A stretch of DNA of 64,000 bases from Vitis vinifera (GCF_030704535.1 NC_081807.1:1653001-1717000), one strand, 5' to 3'. Shown: positions 29,034-43,076, numbered from the stretch's first letter. A program made the numbers and translations. The notes: generated by a model not told the origin, from the sequence alone.

Positions 29034-30297
29034 TGATGAATCCCAATTTTCAAATTTCAATGATGGAATAAATATTAAAAATGAGACTCAAATATATGCT
29101 TTATAGCGCATTTTTTCAATGATTTAAAAAGTAAATTTAAAAAATGATCTTTTCTTAAATGAGTAAAAATATGTTAAGTCTTCTCTATTTGTTAGATTCC
29201 TTTAAGCCTTTTTAATTGAATATCTATTTTCACTTGAACCATTGGTATGTATAAATGAGGAAAGGGTCAATTTAAATACTGTGACTTCAACCTGACTTTA
29301 ATTTGCCAGTAAAACCAAAAACAAAAAAATAATTATCCTAAATAAATCCTAAGAATATGTTTGGTTCAAAAAACATTAAAAAAAAATGGTTTTCTCATAT
29401 TTGGTTTAACAATAAAAAATATGAAAAAAAAAATTCAAATCTTTAAAATTAATTAAAAATTTATGCATTTTAAAACCATCAAATCTTAATATAATAATAA
29501 AAAATAAGTTAAATGAGACTAAAGAGAATATAATTTTTTTTTCTACTTTTCCTCTGCTCAAATCGATCAAAACCAAACATAGTCTAACTCTATTTTCTTT
29601 CCCTTGATGAGAACCAAACATGGTCTAAATGTTTCGATAGATAGAACCGAATCTCAATCAAATCTTCAATGTTCTTAAAGAACTTACTATGATTACCTAT
29701 ATATTTTTTGAGCCGAAATGCTAGGTCACTTGGTGTGAGTAGAAATTAATGAGGAATCAAATTCAAGTTATTAAAGCATGAGTCGAGAGTTTATTGCCTA
29801 AGTAGATTGTGTTAAGAGTAACTCGTGGTTACATCATGTTCAAATCAAGAGTGTAGCATATAATGTAAGGATACCCACATCAATAATGGACCTCAAAATG
29901 ACGAGAACTATCCCCAATGCTTCACCATATTCATGATTGAGTGATGTAACCCTAGAAATTCATGATGACGCTCACTCACATATTTGTGTCCTTTTCCCCA
30001 CCCAACCCAACCACTCACTCCGAAAAGGAAAGCACACAAAGGTATGAAAGATTCCAGTTTGTTTTTAGCCTCATCCTTAAAGTCTAGATAACTTTTCCCG
30101 TTTGGATAAGGAAACATTTTTCTAACACTCCTTAGAATACATTAAATTCATTTATGATAAAAAATATATATATTAAAATTACATCAAAATATATTGTTTC
30201 AAATAAAAGAGGAAGAAGAAGAAGATTCAAACACACGAATTACAAGCAAAAGGGAAAAGATCTGACGGTCCTAGAGAGTCTATCTAAATGAGGATGA
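28926..30297. other. Spacer between MSI promoter and HIPP 3' end
   Basis: AT-rich, no gene supported. It contains a (TA)n tract at about 29002-29028 and the MITE at 29353-29625. The right 150 bp are presumably the HIPP 3' UTR. Confidence 0.5.
29353..29625. mobile_element. Tourist-like MITE with TAA target duplication
   Basis: The left end GAATATGTTTGGTTC and the right end, read inward, GACCATGTTTGGTTC match at 13 of 15 positions. TAA flanks both sides (29350-29352 and 29626-29628). A second right-end-like word, AACCAAACATAGTC followed by TAA, lies inside at about 29571-29587, suggesting a duplicated terminus. 273 bp, AT-rich, no coding capacity. Confidence 0.75.
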
Positions 30298-31317
30298 TCA
30301 CATGATAGCGCAAGCGGCTGGATTCTCATCACTGAAGGCTGTGGTGTACCGCACCTCAGTGGAGCTCGCACGTGCCAGATGCGAATACTGAGGGTCCTCG
30401 TACGCGTTTCGCACATACCCAGGTGGTGCCTTCTTGTCGTACACCCCAGGAGCGTAAGGGTGCGCCACCACGTCGTATGGCACGTAGGGCCACAGCTCTG
30501 CCTTCTTGCCAGTCCGATGTGCGACACGTGACACCACCTTAGCGGGGTCCACGTACCCGACAACTGTAAGCTTGTGATGCTTCGGCACCACGTCCACCTG
30601 CGTCACACCCTTCATTCCCTCTACTGCTCTCCGCACCTTCCGCTCACACCCTTCGCAGTCCATCTTCACCTTGATCTCCACCGTCTGATCATACAACAAC
30701 AACAACAACATATTAGCGATCATGTGAACTGCACCCTAAATAAATCCCACCCTAGGTAGTAGGACCCACGGGTCATGGATCACGTTAGCTGGGACCCACA
30801 TCCCACTAACGCTCCGCTGCACTAATAGAAATACGCCAGGTCATCATAAAAATTATGACATATATCCTAGGTGGCAAAAGATGATGGGTGAATCAGTCCG
30901 CTAGACCTAGCTTCTGATACTGGCATACAGAAGGCTACCGATGTTCCCGAATGGTCTAGATATTTTGAATATCCACAGTTCAGTTCTGACCGAAATTACC
31001 AAAATACCCCCATCATGCATCTTTCTCGCCAAACGAACGAGAGTTACAGAACAAAAAAGTGAAAAAACTAAAAAGGCCCCAACTCCGACTCGGACGAGTC
31101 AACCGCGCAATCTCCAGCGAGTCACCGGATCTCGCTGCTCTAGGAGTGGGTCGGGTCCATGGGACCAAACCCACCACCAAAACCCCACAAAAAACCGAAC
31201 CCAAACAAGGAATTAAGAATGTTGAGAGGAAAGCACCTGAAGCTGCTTGCGTCTCTTCAGCTTGGAACTGCCATGAGAGCAGTCGAAGAGATGAGAAACA
31301 TGATCCAAAGCACCCAT
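30298..31317 (-). CDS. HIPP26-like: Heavy-metal-associated isoprenylated plant protein (HIPP25/26/27-like)
   Basis: Exons 31317-31237 and 30684-30298 join in phase 0 to 155 residues. MGALDHVSHLFDCSHGSSKL is a HIPP26-type N-terminus. The HMA domain (about 28-90) starts TVEIKVKMDCEGCERKV with the metal-binding CxxC at Cys37 and Cys40. The segment ELWPYVPYDVVAHPYAPGVY and the tail ASSTEVRYTTAFSDENP lead to a CaaX box, CAIM, whose Cys152 would be farnesylated. The family binds soft metals such as copper, zinc or cadmium. HIPP26 also interacts with zinc-finger homeodomain factors and responds to ABA, cold and drought (established for Arabidopsis). The Met at 30723 inside the intron is not the start. 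Intron 31236-30685 carries an (AAC)n tract just before the acceptor. Confidence 0.95.
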
Positions 31318-31419
31318 CACGAAACCCGAAAAGGATTCCACACAAATGTAAAAGAAAAGGGAAGAAACCCAAATAGAATTTCCAACGAGAGGCCTTTGCT
31401 TCGTCTCAAAAGAGTGAAA

Positions 31420-31540
31420 ACGTTGAGTCTGATATACACACTTCGTTGCCTCCTCCCTTGCATTATATAGAGCTATTTGTTCTGATCTGGGCCGTCCATA
31501 GTACATGGCGGTTTGGGGTCTGTTTTGCCACGTGTCCCTG
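31420..31540 (-). promoter_or_regulatory. HIPP core promoter with G-box/ABRE
   Basis: On the minus strand a TATATAAT box lies at about 31469-31462, about 145 bp before the ATG. CCACGTGT sits at plus 31528-31535, some 60 bp further upstream, a G-box core that serves as an ABA-response element in plants. This agrees with the stress induction known for the HIPP26 group; the regulation itself is inferred. Confidence 0.55.
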
Positions 31541-32854
31541 ACATTTCCAACTGTGGGCCCTGTCTCCCACCGCCCTAAGGTCCCAGTGGGCCCCCAACAG
31601 TTTTGTCCGTATTAAAGCGGATGGGGTACCATTGTGGGCTGTGGGCCTGTCGCTTAAAGAGGGGAGGAGGGGCCCACAAGTGGGAAAGCAGTTTGTTGAG
31701 CGCGTTAATGGGTCTTATTTATATCATCATTATCCAAATTAGGTATCCCTGAATTTTGTCCTTTTTAAAACATTTGCTTCAATTTAAAGTTCATTATTAT
31801 AACTGAAGGTTGAATTTTAATTAATTTTATTATAAATAGGGTTTTAATGCTTTACCATTTTTTTAAAATAAAATTCCACAAAAATAAATTTTGTAATTTC
31901 AATTGTGAAGATTTCTTTTCTTTAATTCTCATAAAATGCTCTAAAAAATAATAGTATGTTTGTGATAATTTTGAATTTTTTTAATCATTTTTTAAATACA
32001 AAATTCTATTTGAAAACTAAAATATAAAAATTGATTTTTTTCTACTTATTTTAGAAAAGTAAAACAACTAAAAGATGTTGCAGGATAAATTAGTTTTCAA
32101 ATTTGGTAAAAATTAGTTTGACATTTAATTAATCCCCAAAACAATAAAAAATTTCAAACATTTTATGATTTAAATTGATGATTTTTTAAAATGAAAATGT
32201 TACAAAAATAAATTTTATTGATTTTCAATCCCATTTGCATAAAGATTTAAATTTTTTTTAATAATAATTGTGAAAAAAATCACGTGCATAAAGCTAAAGT
32301 GGAAACATTATACACTTCAAAGGCAAGTATAAATACTCTATTTCATTCTGATTCCATTTCCAACATTACAAGTAAATTCGTTAATAAAATTCTTAATTTT
32401 AGTTCTTATTTTTTACCTTTTGATCCATTTCTTGTAATTCCGTTTCCCATAAAATTTGTATTTTTAAAAAATATGTTTGGTAGGCTTTTGATCTAAAATA
32501 TTCCTTTTTTTATTTTTTAAAATTAGAGGGTGTTTATTTTTTCAACTTTTTGTTGAAATCAATTTATTTTCAAACTTTATCTTGTTTGTTTTTTTATGTT
32601 TTCATAACTTATTATAATTTAATAGAAATAAAATATTTAAAAAAACAAATAATATGATACTTAACACCATTAAACATTAAAATTTTATTTAAAATTAAGT
32701 AAAAAAAATAAAACACCACCTTAATTCATGTCTTAACTAAATGTAATTTGTTTCCGTTGGATTCAAACTTCCTCGAATACCTCTTTTATTTTGAATTAAA
32801 TAGAAGATGAGTGAAAAAATCAAATAAGAATAATAGAGGGGAGAGGTTTGTGAA

Positions 32855-32986
32855 ATTACCTGGTACGAGTAAATTTTGCATTATGAGAAAGAGATACTAG
32901 GAGAATAAGGAATAAATTCATCAAAACACTAATTACCCCGTAGAAGTAAATTTTGCATATGAGAAATAAATACTAAGAGAAGAAGC
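32855..32986. repeat. Tandem duplication, period 77
   Basis: ATTACC, then GTAAATTTTGCAT, then ATGAGAAA, then ATACTA occurs in the same order at 32855-32910 and 32932-32986. The word AATAGAAGTAAATTTTGCAT recurs near 34726. Confidence 0.7.
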
Positions 32987-33312
32987 ATTTCCAATAAAGC
33001 ATAAATTATGAACCTTACATCAAACACTAAATTTTTTTTATATATATAGTAGATAAAAAAAATGAGGAAGGAATTCAAAATAATATGAGTTCGATAGACC
33101 ATGTGATTTAAAAAACAATTTTTTTTTTTTTAAAGAAACCTATTTTTAAAAATTTATAACACTATTAGTCATTCTTCTATGAAAACAATTTTTAGAAAAT
33201 AAGTAGAAGTTGTTTTTACTATTTTTTAAAAAAAATAAATGGAAAACATGAGCTCATTTGACAATATTTTCTAAAACATCTTTTTAAAATTTGATTTTAA
33301 GTTAGAGAATAA

Positions 33313-33563
33313 GGACTCGTTTGGCTGTCTTTTCGTTTTGTTCTTAAACAATAGTAAAAATAATTTTTATTTGTTCTATAAAAATTATTATATTTTTTAC
33401 TTCGTTTTTTTTTTTAAAAAAAAACAACAATTAAACAATGTTAAAAAAAGTTTTATGTTTTTAAAAATAAAAAATTGATTTTAAATCATACAATCAAACA
33501 AACTCTAAAAAACTTAAAAATAGTTTTTAAAAACAAATTTCAAAAAACACTTCCAAAGCGACC
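33313..33563. mobile_element. Possible Tourist-like MITE, decayed
   Basis: The left end GGACTCGTTTGGCTG, after TAA, pairs imperfectly with the right end, which reads GGTCGCTTTGGAAG inward. The right flank is TAT rather than TAA. 251 bp, very AT-rich interior. Weaker than the elements at 29353 and 55043. Confidence 0.4.
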
Positions 33564-34199
33564 TATATTTCTAGATGTTTGTTTTTAGAATGTGGTATAA
33601 AAAATAATCTTCATTGTTCTTTTTCCTTTTTTCTTTTTCTTTTTTTCTTTTTTTTTTTGTCATTTTTCCTTTTTGTGTGTCAGTGGAGTGGTCAATTTTT
33701 CTTGTACTATCCAAAGACAAGGATCTCAAAAGTAATATTAAATGGTACTATAAAGAATCACTGAGAACCAACTTGAAGAGAGCTCAAAAGTATAAGCTTG
33801 GACTAAATTTCTCACTTGACCTTCATTAAAAACAAAAATTAAATTTCATCTATTTTTAAAATCTATGAAGTTATTGAAATAGTAAATGATGATTGATAAC
33901 ACACATTCAAGACATTTATTTATTGCTTTAAAATAATTTTTAAAAAAATCATTATTATTTGTATCATTGTCTTATAAATATGTATGCATGATATGCATTT
34001 CAATAAAATATTAAAGTTTAAATTCAAGTTGCTCGAAACTAGGGTGAAATTTGAACAAATAAATAAGGTGCAAATATACGAGATCACGTAAAAATAAATA
34101 AAATTAAAATATAAAAAATCATAAAACAAAGTATGAGGTGATAAAACTTAGATACAAAGTAATAAAGTTATATATAAGGAATAAAACAATAAGACACAG

Positions 34200-34424
34200 G
34201 TAAAAAGTAATTAAATCAAAGATGCACATGCGACGTATTTTGATTGATGATACATTTTCGATATGATACCAATAAAATATAATTTAATATAATAATAATA
34301 ATTACAATAATAAATGATAGAGTAACAAGACATGGGATAGAAAACAATGATATCAAAGTTGTGCAGATGATATCTTCCGATTAACAATACATTTTCTAAT
34401 GTGATACCAATAAGATATCGTTCA

Positions 34425-34497
<73 letters not shown>
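34200..34497. repeat. Diverged tandem repeat ending in a palindromic (AAT)n(ATT)n tract
   Basis: Two diverged units of about 135 bp share GATACATTTTCGATATGATA or its variant and CAATAA(A/G)ATAT, at about 34230-34300 and 34365-34430. The second runs into about 12 AAT units (34425-34464) followed directly by about 11 ATT units (to 34497), a long perfect palindrome able to form a cruciform. Confidence 0.85.
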
Positions 34498-35759
34498 GTG
34501 TCCAACATTGATAAAATAAAAGGACAATTATATATAGTCTAAATAGTTATATTGCACAATAGCAATGAGACACAAACCTAATTGATCAAACAATGAAAAC
34601 AAATTCAAACCTAATTGATTAAGCAATGAAACCAACTTTGTCACTTATCATGAAAGTTTCGTAAAAATTAAAATATAATAACAATTACTTTAAAAAAAAA
34701 ATCATAATTCAAAGGAGCTTAAATGAATAGAAGTAAATTTTGCATTATGCAAAATATATATATAGTTATTATTTTGAATTGAAATGATAATATTAATATT
34801 ATAAAAATTTTATCGTATAAAATTAGTTTTTATACAAGTCAAAATAAAGTTGTCACAACAAACAATATTTTATCCGGTTTATATTGATATCTTACATCGC
34901 AATCGTTTTTAACAAAATGATCAAACGCATAAATACAGTCCGGCTACAAAGTTCAAGCTAATCCAGGGTTCACGGGTTGGCTCTTAAAATGAGAGAATTA
35001 GTATAAAATAACATTATCAAACTGCTCAAAACTAAGTAAACCTTATAGATTAATTTAACACTTTACTAGCAATTTACCATTAATTTGATTAATTAATTAT
35101 TCATCGTAAACCACTAATGTCGGTTTAAAGATGATAATCAACGACTCTACGTAGTATACAACCTTTAATATTATCATTTCAAAATCGATAATTTAATTTA
35201 GTAGAGATGGATGCATTAAACATTATCACAGTGTTTAATGTACAAAATTTTCACACAAACCCTAATAAAATAGTATTGAATTAATAATTTGTATGATCAA
35301 ACTTCAATGTATTGGACAATGCCATGTTACCTAATGTGCCAAAATATGAGGAGACTATGACCTTCGACTTAATAAATGTACTAAATCTAGTAGGTTATCA
35401 ACTAATATTTAATTTGAGGAACCATAAGCTTTTTGCCTGGAAGTTTCATGGCTACAAACGGAATCTAGTTGAGATTAATATTTAAATTTATTACTGATCG
35501 ATGTTGGCTTCAATCTTTGACTAATCCAAATTTTTTAATGGTTCAGTGATTGAGAAGTAGTCTACATTACGTTTGGAAACTTAGAAAATTGGGAGTTCAG
35601 ACGAGGGAAAATTATTTTAGTGAGAAAGTTCATAGAAAATGATATTTATAAAGACAAAAAAAAAAAAAAAATGGTTCTTCCATATCTCTGTCCACTTAAA
35701 AGAACTTTGTTTGGTGTCGTATGGAAGTAAAACAAATATTATTTATCACAATATTTTAA

Positions 35760-36043
35760 GCTTGTTTGGTCATTAGATTTAAAAACAGTTTTTTGTTTTT
35801 AAAAACAAAAAAATTGTATTTAAAAATTATAACATGTTATATGGAAGTAATTTTAGAAAAAATAAAGTGAAATAGATAACAATTTTTAGAGAATAAATAT
35901 GAATCATTTTCATTATTAATTTTTTTTTAAAATGAACCAATTTGACCATATTTTCTTAAACTTATTTTTAAAAACTATTTTTAAATTAAAAAATAAAAAA
36001 TTGTTTTTAAAAATAAGTTTTAAAAACATAAACAAACGATACT
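35760..36043. mobile_element. Possible decayed MITE
   Basis: The left end GCTTGTTTGGTCATTAG follows TAA. The right end AAACAAACGATAC is followed by TTTA. The interior is rich in A and T runs like the better-preserved MITEs in this window. The inverted repeat is poor, so this is tentative. Confidence 0.3.
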
Positions 36044-36759
36044 TTATTTTCCTAGTTCATTTAATAATTTGGTTTCTTTAAAAACATATTATATCATTAT
36101 TTTTATAAAAATAATATTCTTTAACTTATTTTAAAAGTTCTCTAACATGATGGTTAAACGTGAGCTTCACACTTGAAAGCGATCTGTAGATTTTTTTGCC
36201 AACAACAAATAAATTTTTATTTGTTTAAAATATTGAAAATTCCAAATTTATCTTTATTTTAATAAAAATATTAAAAAAAAAACAATTGCTAAATATAATA
36301 TTAATCATAATAACAATGGGTTTTATTTCTATTTTTTTATTATTAAGGTTATTTTGGTATGTGAGAAAATGAATAAAAATAGAGATTTATTAGACACAAT
36401 ATAAAAATAAAGAATCTAAATTTTTACTAGGGGAACGAATTTTTATCTTCATAATAATGAATTTTTTATTTCTATTCTCGGGTTTAATAACTAATCGAAG
36501 CACAATTTTGTAAAAAATAAACAAAATTCTCTTTTCCATTTCCCCTAGTCATGTACCAAACACGCCCCCAAATATGCTTTTGATAAATTTTGTGAAAACA
36601 ACCATTTTCAAAACCAAGTAATTAAAGAATAATGAATTTGCTCTTTGAAAATAAGTCTTCTTTTATAAATTAAAAATAGAAAATATTTAAAATAATAATT
36701 TGATTATTTTTTATTAAAAAATAAATAGTTCTGATTAATTAAAACTTCGCCTAAAATAT

Positions 36760-37010
36760 CGAGGTAAGGTCGGCAAGAAGGGATTTAATTGGGCCCAGTG
36801 TTAGATTGGTTAGGCTCAGCCCGTTAGCACCGGTCCATGAGCCGATGGAGTCAAGCGCACAGGAGCTATTCGCTGTCAAATGACCAATCATATTCTGACA
36901 CCTGGAAAGAAAAGGGGCTCCGGGCTTCTTTCTATCATACATCGCTTATGATGTGGGCCGAAATCCACTTGGCCCATGTAAATGTACTAACCCAAACCCA
37001 AGCCCAAGTC
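36760..37010. other. Less AT-rich island with GGGCC words, no gene
   Basis: The block contains TTGGGCCCAG, GCTCAGCCCG and ATGTGGGCCG. TGGGCC motifs are common in plant promoters (site II elements), but no TATA box with a following exon was found. Unassigned. Confidence 0.3.
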
Positions 37011-40000
37011 CAAATTAAAGTTTTTAATGAATATAATTTAGTTTATCTACTTGTTTTAATTCCTTTCTCATTAAGCATGAAATAAATTTTTATATACATC
37101 AAAATAGAGTTTAGCTTCCATATTAAACATTGATTGGTTAGTTTATTAGGTTTTATGTTAGCTATAAATCTCTGTTAAAACCAAAATCGTAATTTTGAAT
37201 AAGCAATATCGGTATCGTAAAATTAACATAAAAATAGTTTTCTATATAAATTTTAAAAATGCTTCAAAAAAAATCAACGTTATTTTGATTTTTATATTAA
37301 GCTCTTTTGATAAAATTACACAAACGTTTCTTATTAAACATATAAAAATAAATATTATTTTGATTTTTATAGAAATTATTATTAAACTTAAAACAATATG
37401 TAACTTTTAGCTTTGTAAGAATTGATTGTCATTTCCCCATGTTATGCATATTAATAGGTAATATTTGTGGATTTTTTTTATGCATCCATCCAATTTTTTT
37501 TAAACACCTGGTAGAGTTTTTCCATTATATATTCTTCATCATAAATGTTATATCTTTTAATGCAATAGTCATAGAACAAGTAAATCTTTTTACCGAATAA
37601 CTATGCCCTCAAGCTCAAGCATCAATTATTTCACAATAGTATCATCGTTGGCATTCGGGTATTCATTTCAAATGAAATTTGCCTAAAATTGCTTATCGAT
37701 GGTCAAGGTTAAGTTATTAATGTGCGAATTGCGACAAATCTAAAAAAAAATAAAATGGTTTTGATATAATCCATAAGTGATTCATGTATATACTTCATAG
37801 AAACTTGAAATCAAAAGCTAATGATAAAATTAGTTAAAAGATGGAAATAAAAATATCACTTTCAAAATTTTGCTTAGACAAGATATGCCTTATTTACAAG
37901 ATGACAGACTACTAACCCATTAGAAGTATCATCATAGATGAATGACCTAAATCGTTTTTAAGTCATAAACTATTTTATCTAAATCATCTAAAAAATATAG
38001 ATTGGTCTTTTAACCTATTGATACCAAAATCATAATTTAAGGGAAAATATTGATTTAGTAAATTTTTTATTAAATATGGAACAACTTATTATATAAATTA
38101 AAATAAATATTTTAAAAGAATAATATATATATATATATTTATGTTAAACTCGATATAAAAACTCTTACTGGATTTGAAAAAGAGTTTTTAACTTCAAAGA
38201 AATCAATCCAAATACATACATGTTGCCTCTATTATTCTTTAATCCACCTTTCTAAGATGTCAATATATTCATCTAGAAATCTATAATCAAGAGACTATTT
38301 CCATTAGAATCCTAACAGAATTGACTAAAATTTAAATACAATCAAAACCAAGGTTTTGGATCCTTTACCCAACTTACATTCTTCTATTTTGACATCATCA
38401 TCACCCAAGTCTACATACAAAAAAGTGGCCTAACCCTCCATAACTAGAATTCCCAAATAATTCAAACCAAGGGACATGGAGCTTTCTAGACCAAATAAAT
38501 TCTCAAATTTCTTTCAAATTTCAAACTTTGAATCAACAAAGGGAGCTCCCATTGGTTTTGAGTCATGATGTCTCATGGAATATGAGGTGGTGATGTAATA
38601 CTCATAATTTCAACCATCACAACATGGCAAACTCATGAAAAATCTACAATGGGGACACCATGTGAATACTTTTATGGGGTTCCTTCACCCCATATTCAAA
38701 TTCATTCATTGACCAATTTCAGATCTAATCCCTGGACTCATTCAAGGATGTCTCTTTTGAGTAGTGACTAAGGAAAAACATATATATTATAAAGTTGGTT
38801 TTCATTGTATTTCTTAAGATAGAACTTGATAGGTAAGTATTTCACGCGTCACGCCCAACTCTTTGAGGATGAGACATGGGCAAATTTTAAAGGGGGAAAA
38901 AAATCCACATAGGAACATGGAAAGCAAGAATCATGGAGGCAAGAACAAGTCAAAATGTTAGAAAAGTGGAGTTGGGTTTTTGCTTTATGGCAAAGGAAGA
39001 GGGCATAAAGAGGCATGAAAAAACAAAAGGGGCAGAGTCCAATCTTGCAGATAATGTCATGACCTGATGGCCAAAGCCCTCTGGTCAAGGTTCGATGGAG
39101 AAGGAGAATTTTTATTTATTTATTATTTATTTTTAAGAGAAAGGAAAGAGCTCCTCTTCTTCTAAAGGACACATCTTGATGGGCTCTTCACATGACTTTC
39201 ATGGGTGGGTCTCCATTTCTCCATTTCTCCATTATAGAAAAATGAAATCACCTGACATGCTCACACCAACCAACTCTCCCTTTTATGAGGACTGACTGCA
39301 ACTTCATGGAAGAAAAATGGGATGGTGCTCCCCCTTTTTATTATTTTATTCCCAACACCCAACATCACCCACTGCCTCTCTACACATTAATCAATTCACA
39401 CAACCCCACTTTTAAATGAAACTTTCCTTCACTCCTTTCCCATTTTTTATGCCCAAATAAGAGGAAAAAGATCTGTTGGATAACCTCAAACAAGGGAACA
39501 GACCCATCAAACCCATAAAATCCATCAAATTTTGTTGATCATAATTGAAAATTTTTGTCAAAAATTAAGGGGAAAATAAATTTTATTGAACTAAAAATTG
39601 ATTATAAATGAAATTTTGAGTGAAAGGGTGGCCTCCCATGTTTGTGGGGATGTATTTAAAGTGACAATATTGAATTTGCCTGCATGGGTCTGAAGTCTGA
39701 AGGATAAAATATATAGCCCTCCAGATGCCACCCACCCCCATGTGTGATGATTGTACCTTGTCCTATTCTCAATAGTATATTATAGACTTACAGTACAGAG
39801 ATGTGGAGCTGCCTCAGAAACAGAGACAAGTAAAGGAACAAGGCCAGAGAGGTAGAGGGTTATGGACATAAAGACTAGAGCACCCGCCTTTAATTAATGT
39901 GTGGCAGTCAAGTTGTGAATGGATGGATGGGTATACATATATACTCTATCACGTTGATTGACTCCACTGTTAGGCCTTAGGGGGTTGTGCCCCACAAGGA

Positions 40001-42783
40001 GGGACTGTTTTGGGGGGTGGGGGTGGGGGTGGTGGTCCTACGAGGCTATGACCAACCCCAGAAGGAGAGAAGTCAGTGGTGTAGTGGCCCATTCAAGTCC
40101 TGCAATGTAGCAGAGAAAAAGCGCTTCACTGATAACAAGATGTGTGCACAGGAGGACTTTAATGTACCATCTCACCTCCCTTTGATGCCTTGACGGTCTC
40201 TCAAGTCTCAACCCCTGCCCTACGCTACCCTTTGAATGTCCCCCCACTCGTAATTATTTTTTTAAGAGGGTTTATTTGAAAGAAAAACTATAATATTGTT
40301 GAAATAACTTAGGGTGGTAAATAATTTTATAGATAATTAAGAGTATGGGTTTACAAAAAAAAACATCACTAATCACATAATGTCACTTGTATATTTTTAG
40401 GTCTCGTTATTTATATCTTAATTCTATTTATTTATATCCTTATATATTAAATCAATTCATTTATATTATCATTGGATAAGAACTACTATAATACCTTAAT
40501 AATTTTTTAAAAATATTTTAATAATTAATGTTATTTCCATTACACTTTGATATTGTTTTCGATACCTCGTTTAAAATATTTTTTTCTTTTGAATTAATAA
40601 AAACACACAACCCATAATTTTTTTTTTTTATAAAAATTAAAAAAATAGTTTTTAACATTTAAAAGCACATAAATACTTTTAATTTCATCTAGGGAAAACT
40701 TGTTGGTAAAGGAATATGAACATTTGGTCAAGTATGATTAGGACAGACAAGAATATGAATGATTGATTTTAGGTAGCTAGTGATCCTTCTAGCTCAAAGA
40801 GCATTCATGGGTGTGAATGGCTTTAACTTTCATCATGAGACATAGAAAGGATTTAAAGAAATCCTGTGGGAATTTTTTAAATTTTTTGAAAAAAATGTCC
40901 TTTGTGCCCTAATCATATTTGTACACTAATAATTGAATGGGGCTGTTGAATTCTTGGTCAAGGTAAAATGTCCCCTTTAATGGGTCTAAAATGGGGGGTT
41001 CCTTTAGTGGGGTGACAGGGAAAACAACCTAACTTCCTTGTGAAGAAGCTTCATTGCAATTCCTTGAGATATGGCTCTACTTAATTTAGTGGTTGGAATT
41101 TGAAGGCATGTACTTATCATTTATTGCCTAGGTTGGTTCTGTATTGGGTCCAACCATTTATTCATAAAAGAATTAATTCATGGAAGTCTTCAAAGTGGTT
41201 CATTGAAAGAGGTGTTCCTTAAACTACACAAGATTTTTCAATTCTAATCATAAATTTTTCCAATGTTTTAAAATTTGGGATTTAGAAAATTTTGATAAGG
41301 AGTTCAATTTTCAACCCAAAATTAATCTTAGGGTGTCTTTGGGGTTTGAGTCTTCAGAGCTTGTCTCATGGGTCTTATTATTAATACCTAAACTAACAAA
41401 GGAGAAAAAGAGATAAGAGTTTTTTTTTTCTTCTTTTTTTTAAGATAAAGATAAAAGATTAAGGTGAGGTTTGAGATTTTTTCTTAAAATAAAATTATTT
41501 TATTTCTTTTTAAATATTTACAAAATAAAAAATAGTTCTCATGAAAATAAATCATAAATATTTATTTATTTAATTTTTTTTTAAATATAATAAATTATAA
41601 AAAATTCTCCTATTATTACTTGTTTTATTATTAGTAGTAGTGTCCTTAATAATACTAGGAAGATGAGAATCCTGAACCTTCTCCTTACCATAGCCATCCT
41701 ATTTTGAAAATCATTTACACCCCACTTTTCTTGATAACCCAATCCCACAACAAAACCACCATAAGTCATTTCTCAAAACAAAAGGTAAAAAGTAAAAAAT
41801 AAAAATCCAATCCCATATAGTGACATTGACCGCCAAAGATTAAGGTGGGGTTGCAGTCTACCATGGGGTTTGAGAAACCGAAAGGGTGTGTCCACATTGA
41901 CACACACAAACACACCCTTAGGCAAAGGGCGAAAGAAAACAAAAGGAAGTAGTTGGGAAGTTGCAGAAAGGGGTGGCATCAAATACAAGAATGGCCTTTG
42001 GATTTATACATGCACCAACTCCCATATATATCTTTATTAACAACAATAATACCACCAAAGTCTTGGTCAATGGAGTGAGCAAGAAGTGGTGGGTTTTCAC
42101 ATGGATTTCACGTATGGCTGCAGATGGGAAGGCCAAACACATAAAGACTCGTGGGTACTTGGTAGGTGGCCAGCACATGGGCCACACCCCCCCATTTCAG
42201 TCATGCAAAGGCCAAAGGGGGGGAAGAGAAATTGTGTTTTCAAAGAAGATGTCACTTTTCTAAACTTAAGAAAAAGACCTTGGGAAGTGTACATTAGAAT
42301 TGGGTTTCTCTCAGTCTTTTGTGGACATGCGAATCTTGGGTTTGTGACTTTGAGAAATTGAGAAATTTCCTCCACCCTTGCTTATGTGAGGTGGGTCCAT
42401 GGCTACATGGGTTTGGGTGGGTTGGGTTATGGGTCAATCACCACAATGCATGCATATGAAGTGAAAGAAAAGATGGCTCATCAATTTAGGGACTTAGGTA
42501 CGTGTAGTTTGGGAAAATGCCCTGGTCCAATAATGATACCAACCGACCAAGCTATTCACACCGCCTAAATATATGATGAGATTTAGATTATCAAACAAGG
42601 CTAGTAAGAGATAAAAATGAAGGATAAGAGTATAAATAAATGAAATTTAAGAAGGATAAAACTTGAAGATATGTATATGAAATTATCAACATATGATTGG
42701 TAATACCTTTTTTCTAGACATGGAAAAAGTATATTTCGATGTTATAATCAGATCATTATAATTTGCTTGTTTTTTATTTTTGA

Positions 42784-43076
42784 GATGCTGATCCGAATAA
42801 TTTATTGATTAGGGTTTATGCAATTGTTGTCTTGCCTTTTTGTTTTAATACATAACATTACGTAAATATCTTTTATTTTATATAAAATTACACAAATATG
42901 TCACTTTAAACTTCAATTAGTTTGTAGACGCTTACCTAGAAAATTTAGCGATTAGGGTTTATGCAATTTTTGTATTGGATTTTTCTATTTAATGCATGAC
43001 ATTACATATTTATATATGCCTTTTCTTTTATACAAAATCATATAAATATGTAATTTCAGACTTTAATTATATGCTA
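42784..43076. repeat. Tandem duplication, period about 144
   Basis: GATTAGGGTTTATGCAATT, then a TTTTTnTTTTAAT segment, then CATnACATTAC, then a TTTATA(C/T)AAAATTA-like segment, then ACTTnAATTA occurs in order at 42784-42927 and again at 42928-43076. Confidence 0.8.

Noticed and set aside
31013-31470. Long ORFs on both strands over the HIPP first exon
   Set aside because: They are other-frame readings of the HIPP exon and its GC-richer leader.
41961-42375. Overlapping ORFs of 90-100 codons on both strands
   Set aside because: No domain, no start context or splice signals, and equally open frames on both strands; treated as chance frames in a less AT-rich block.
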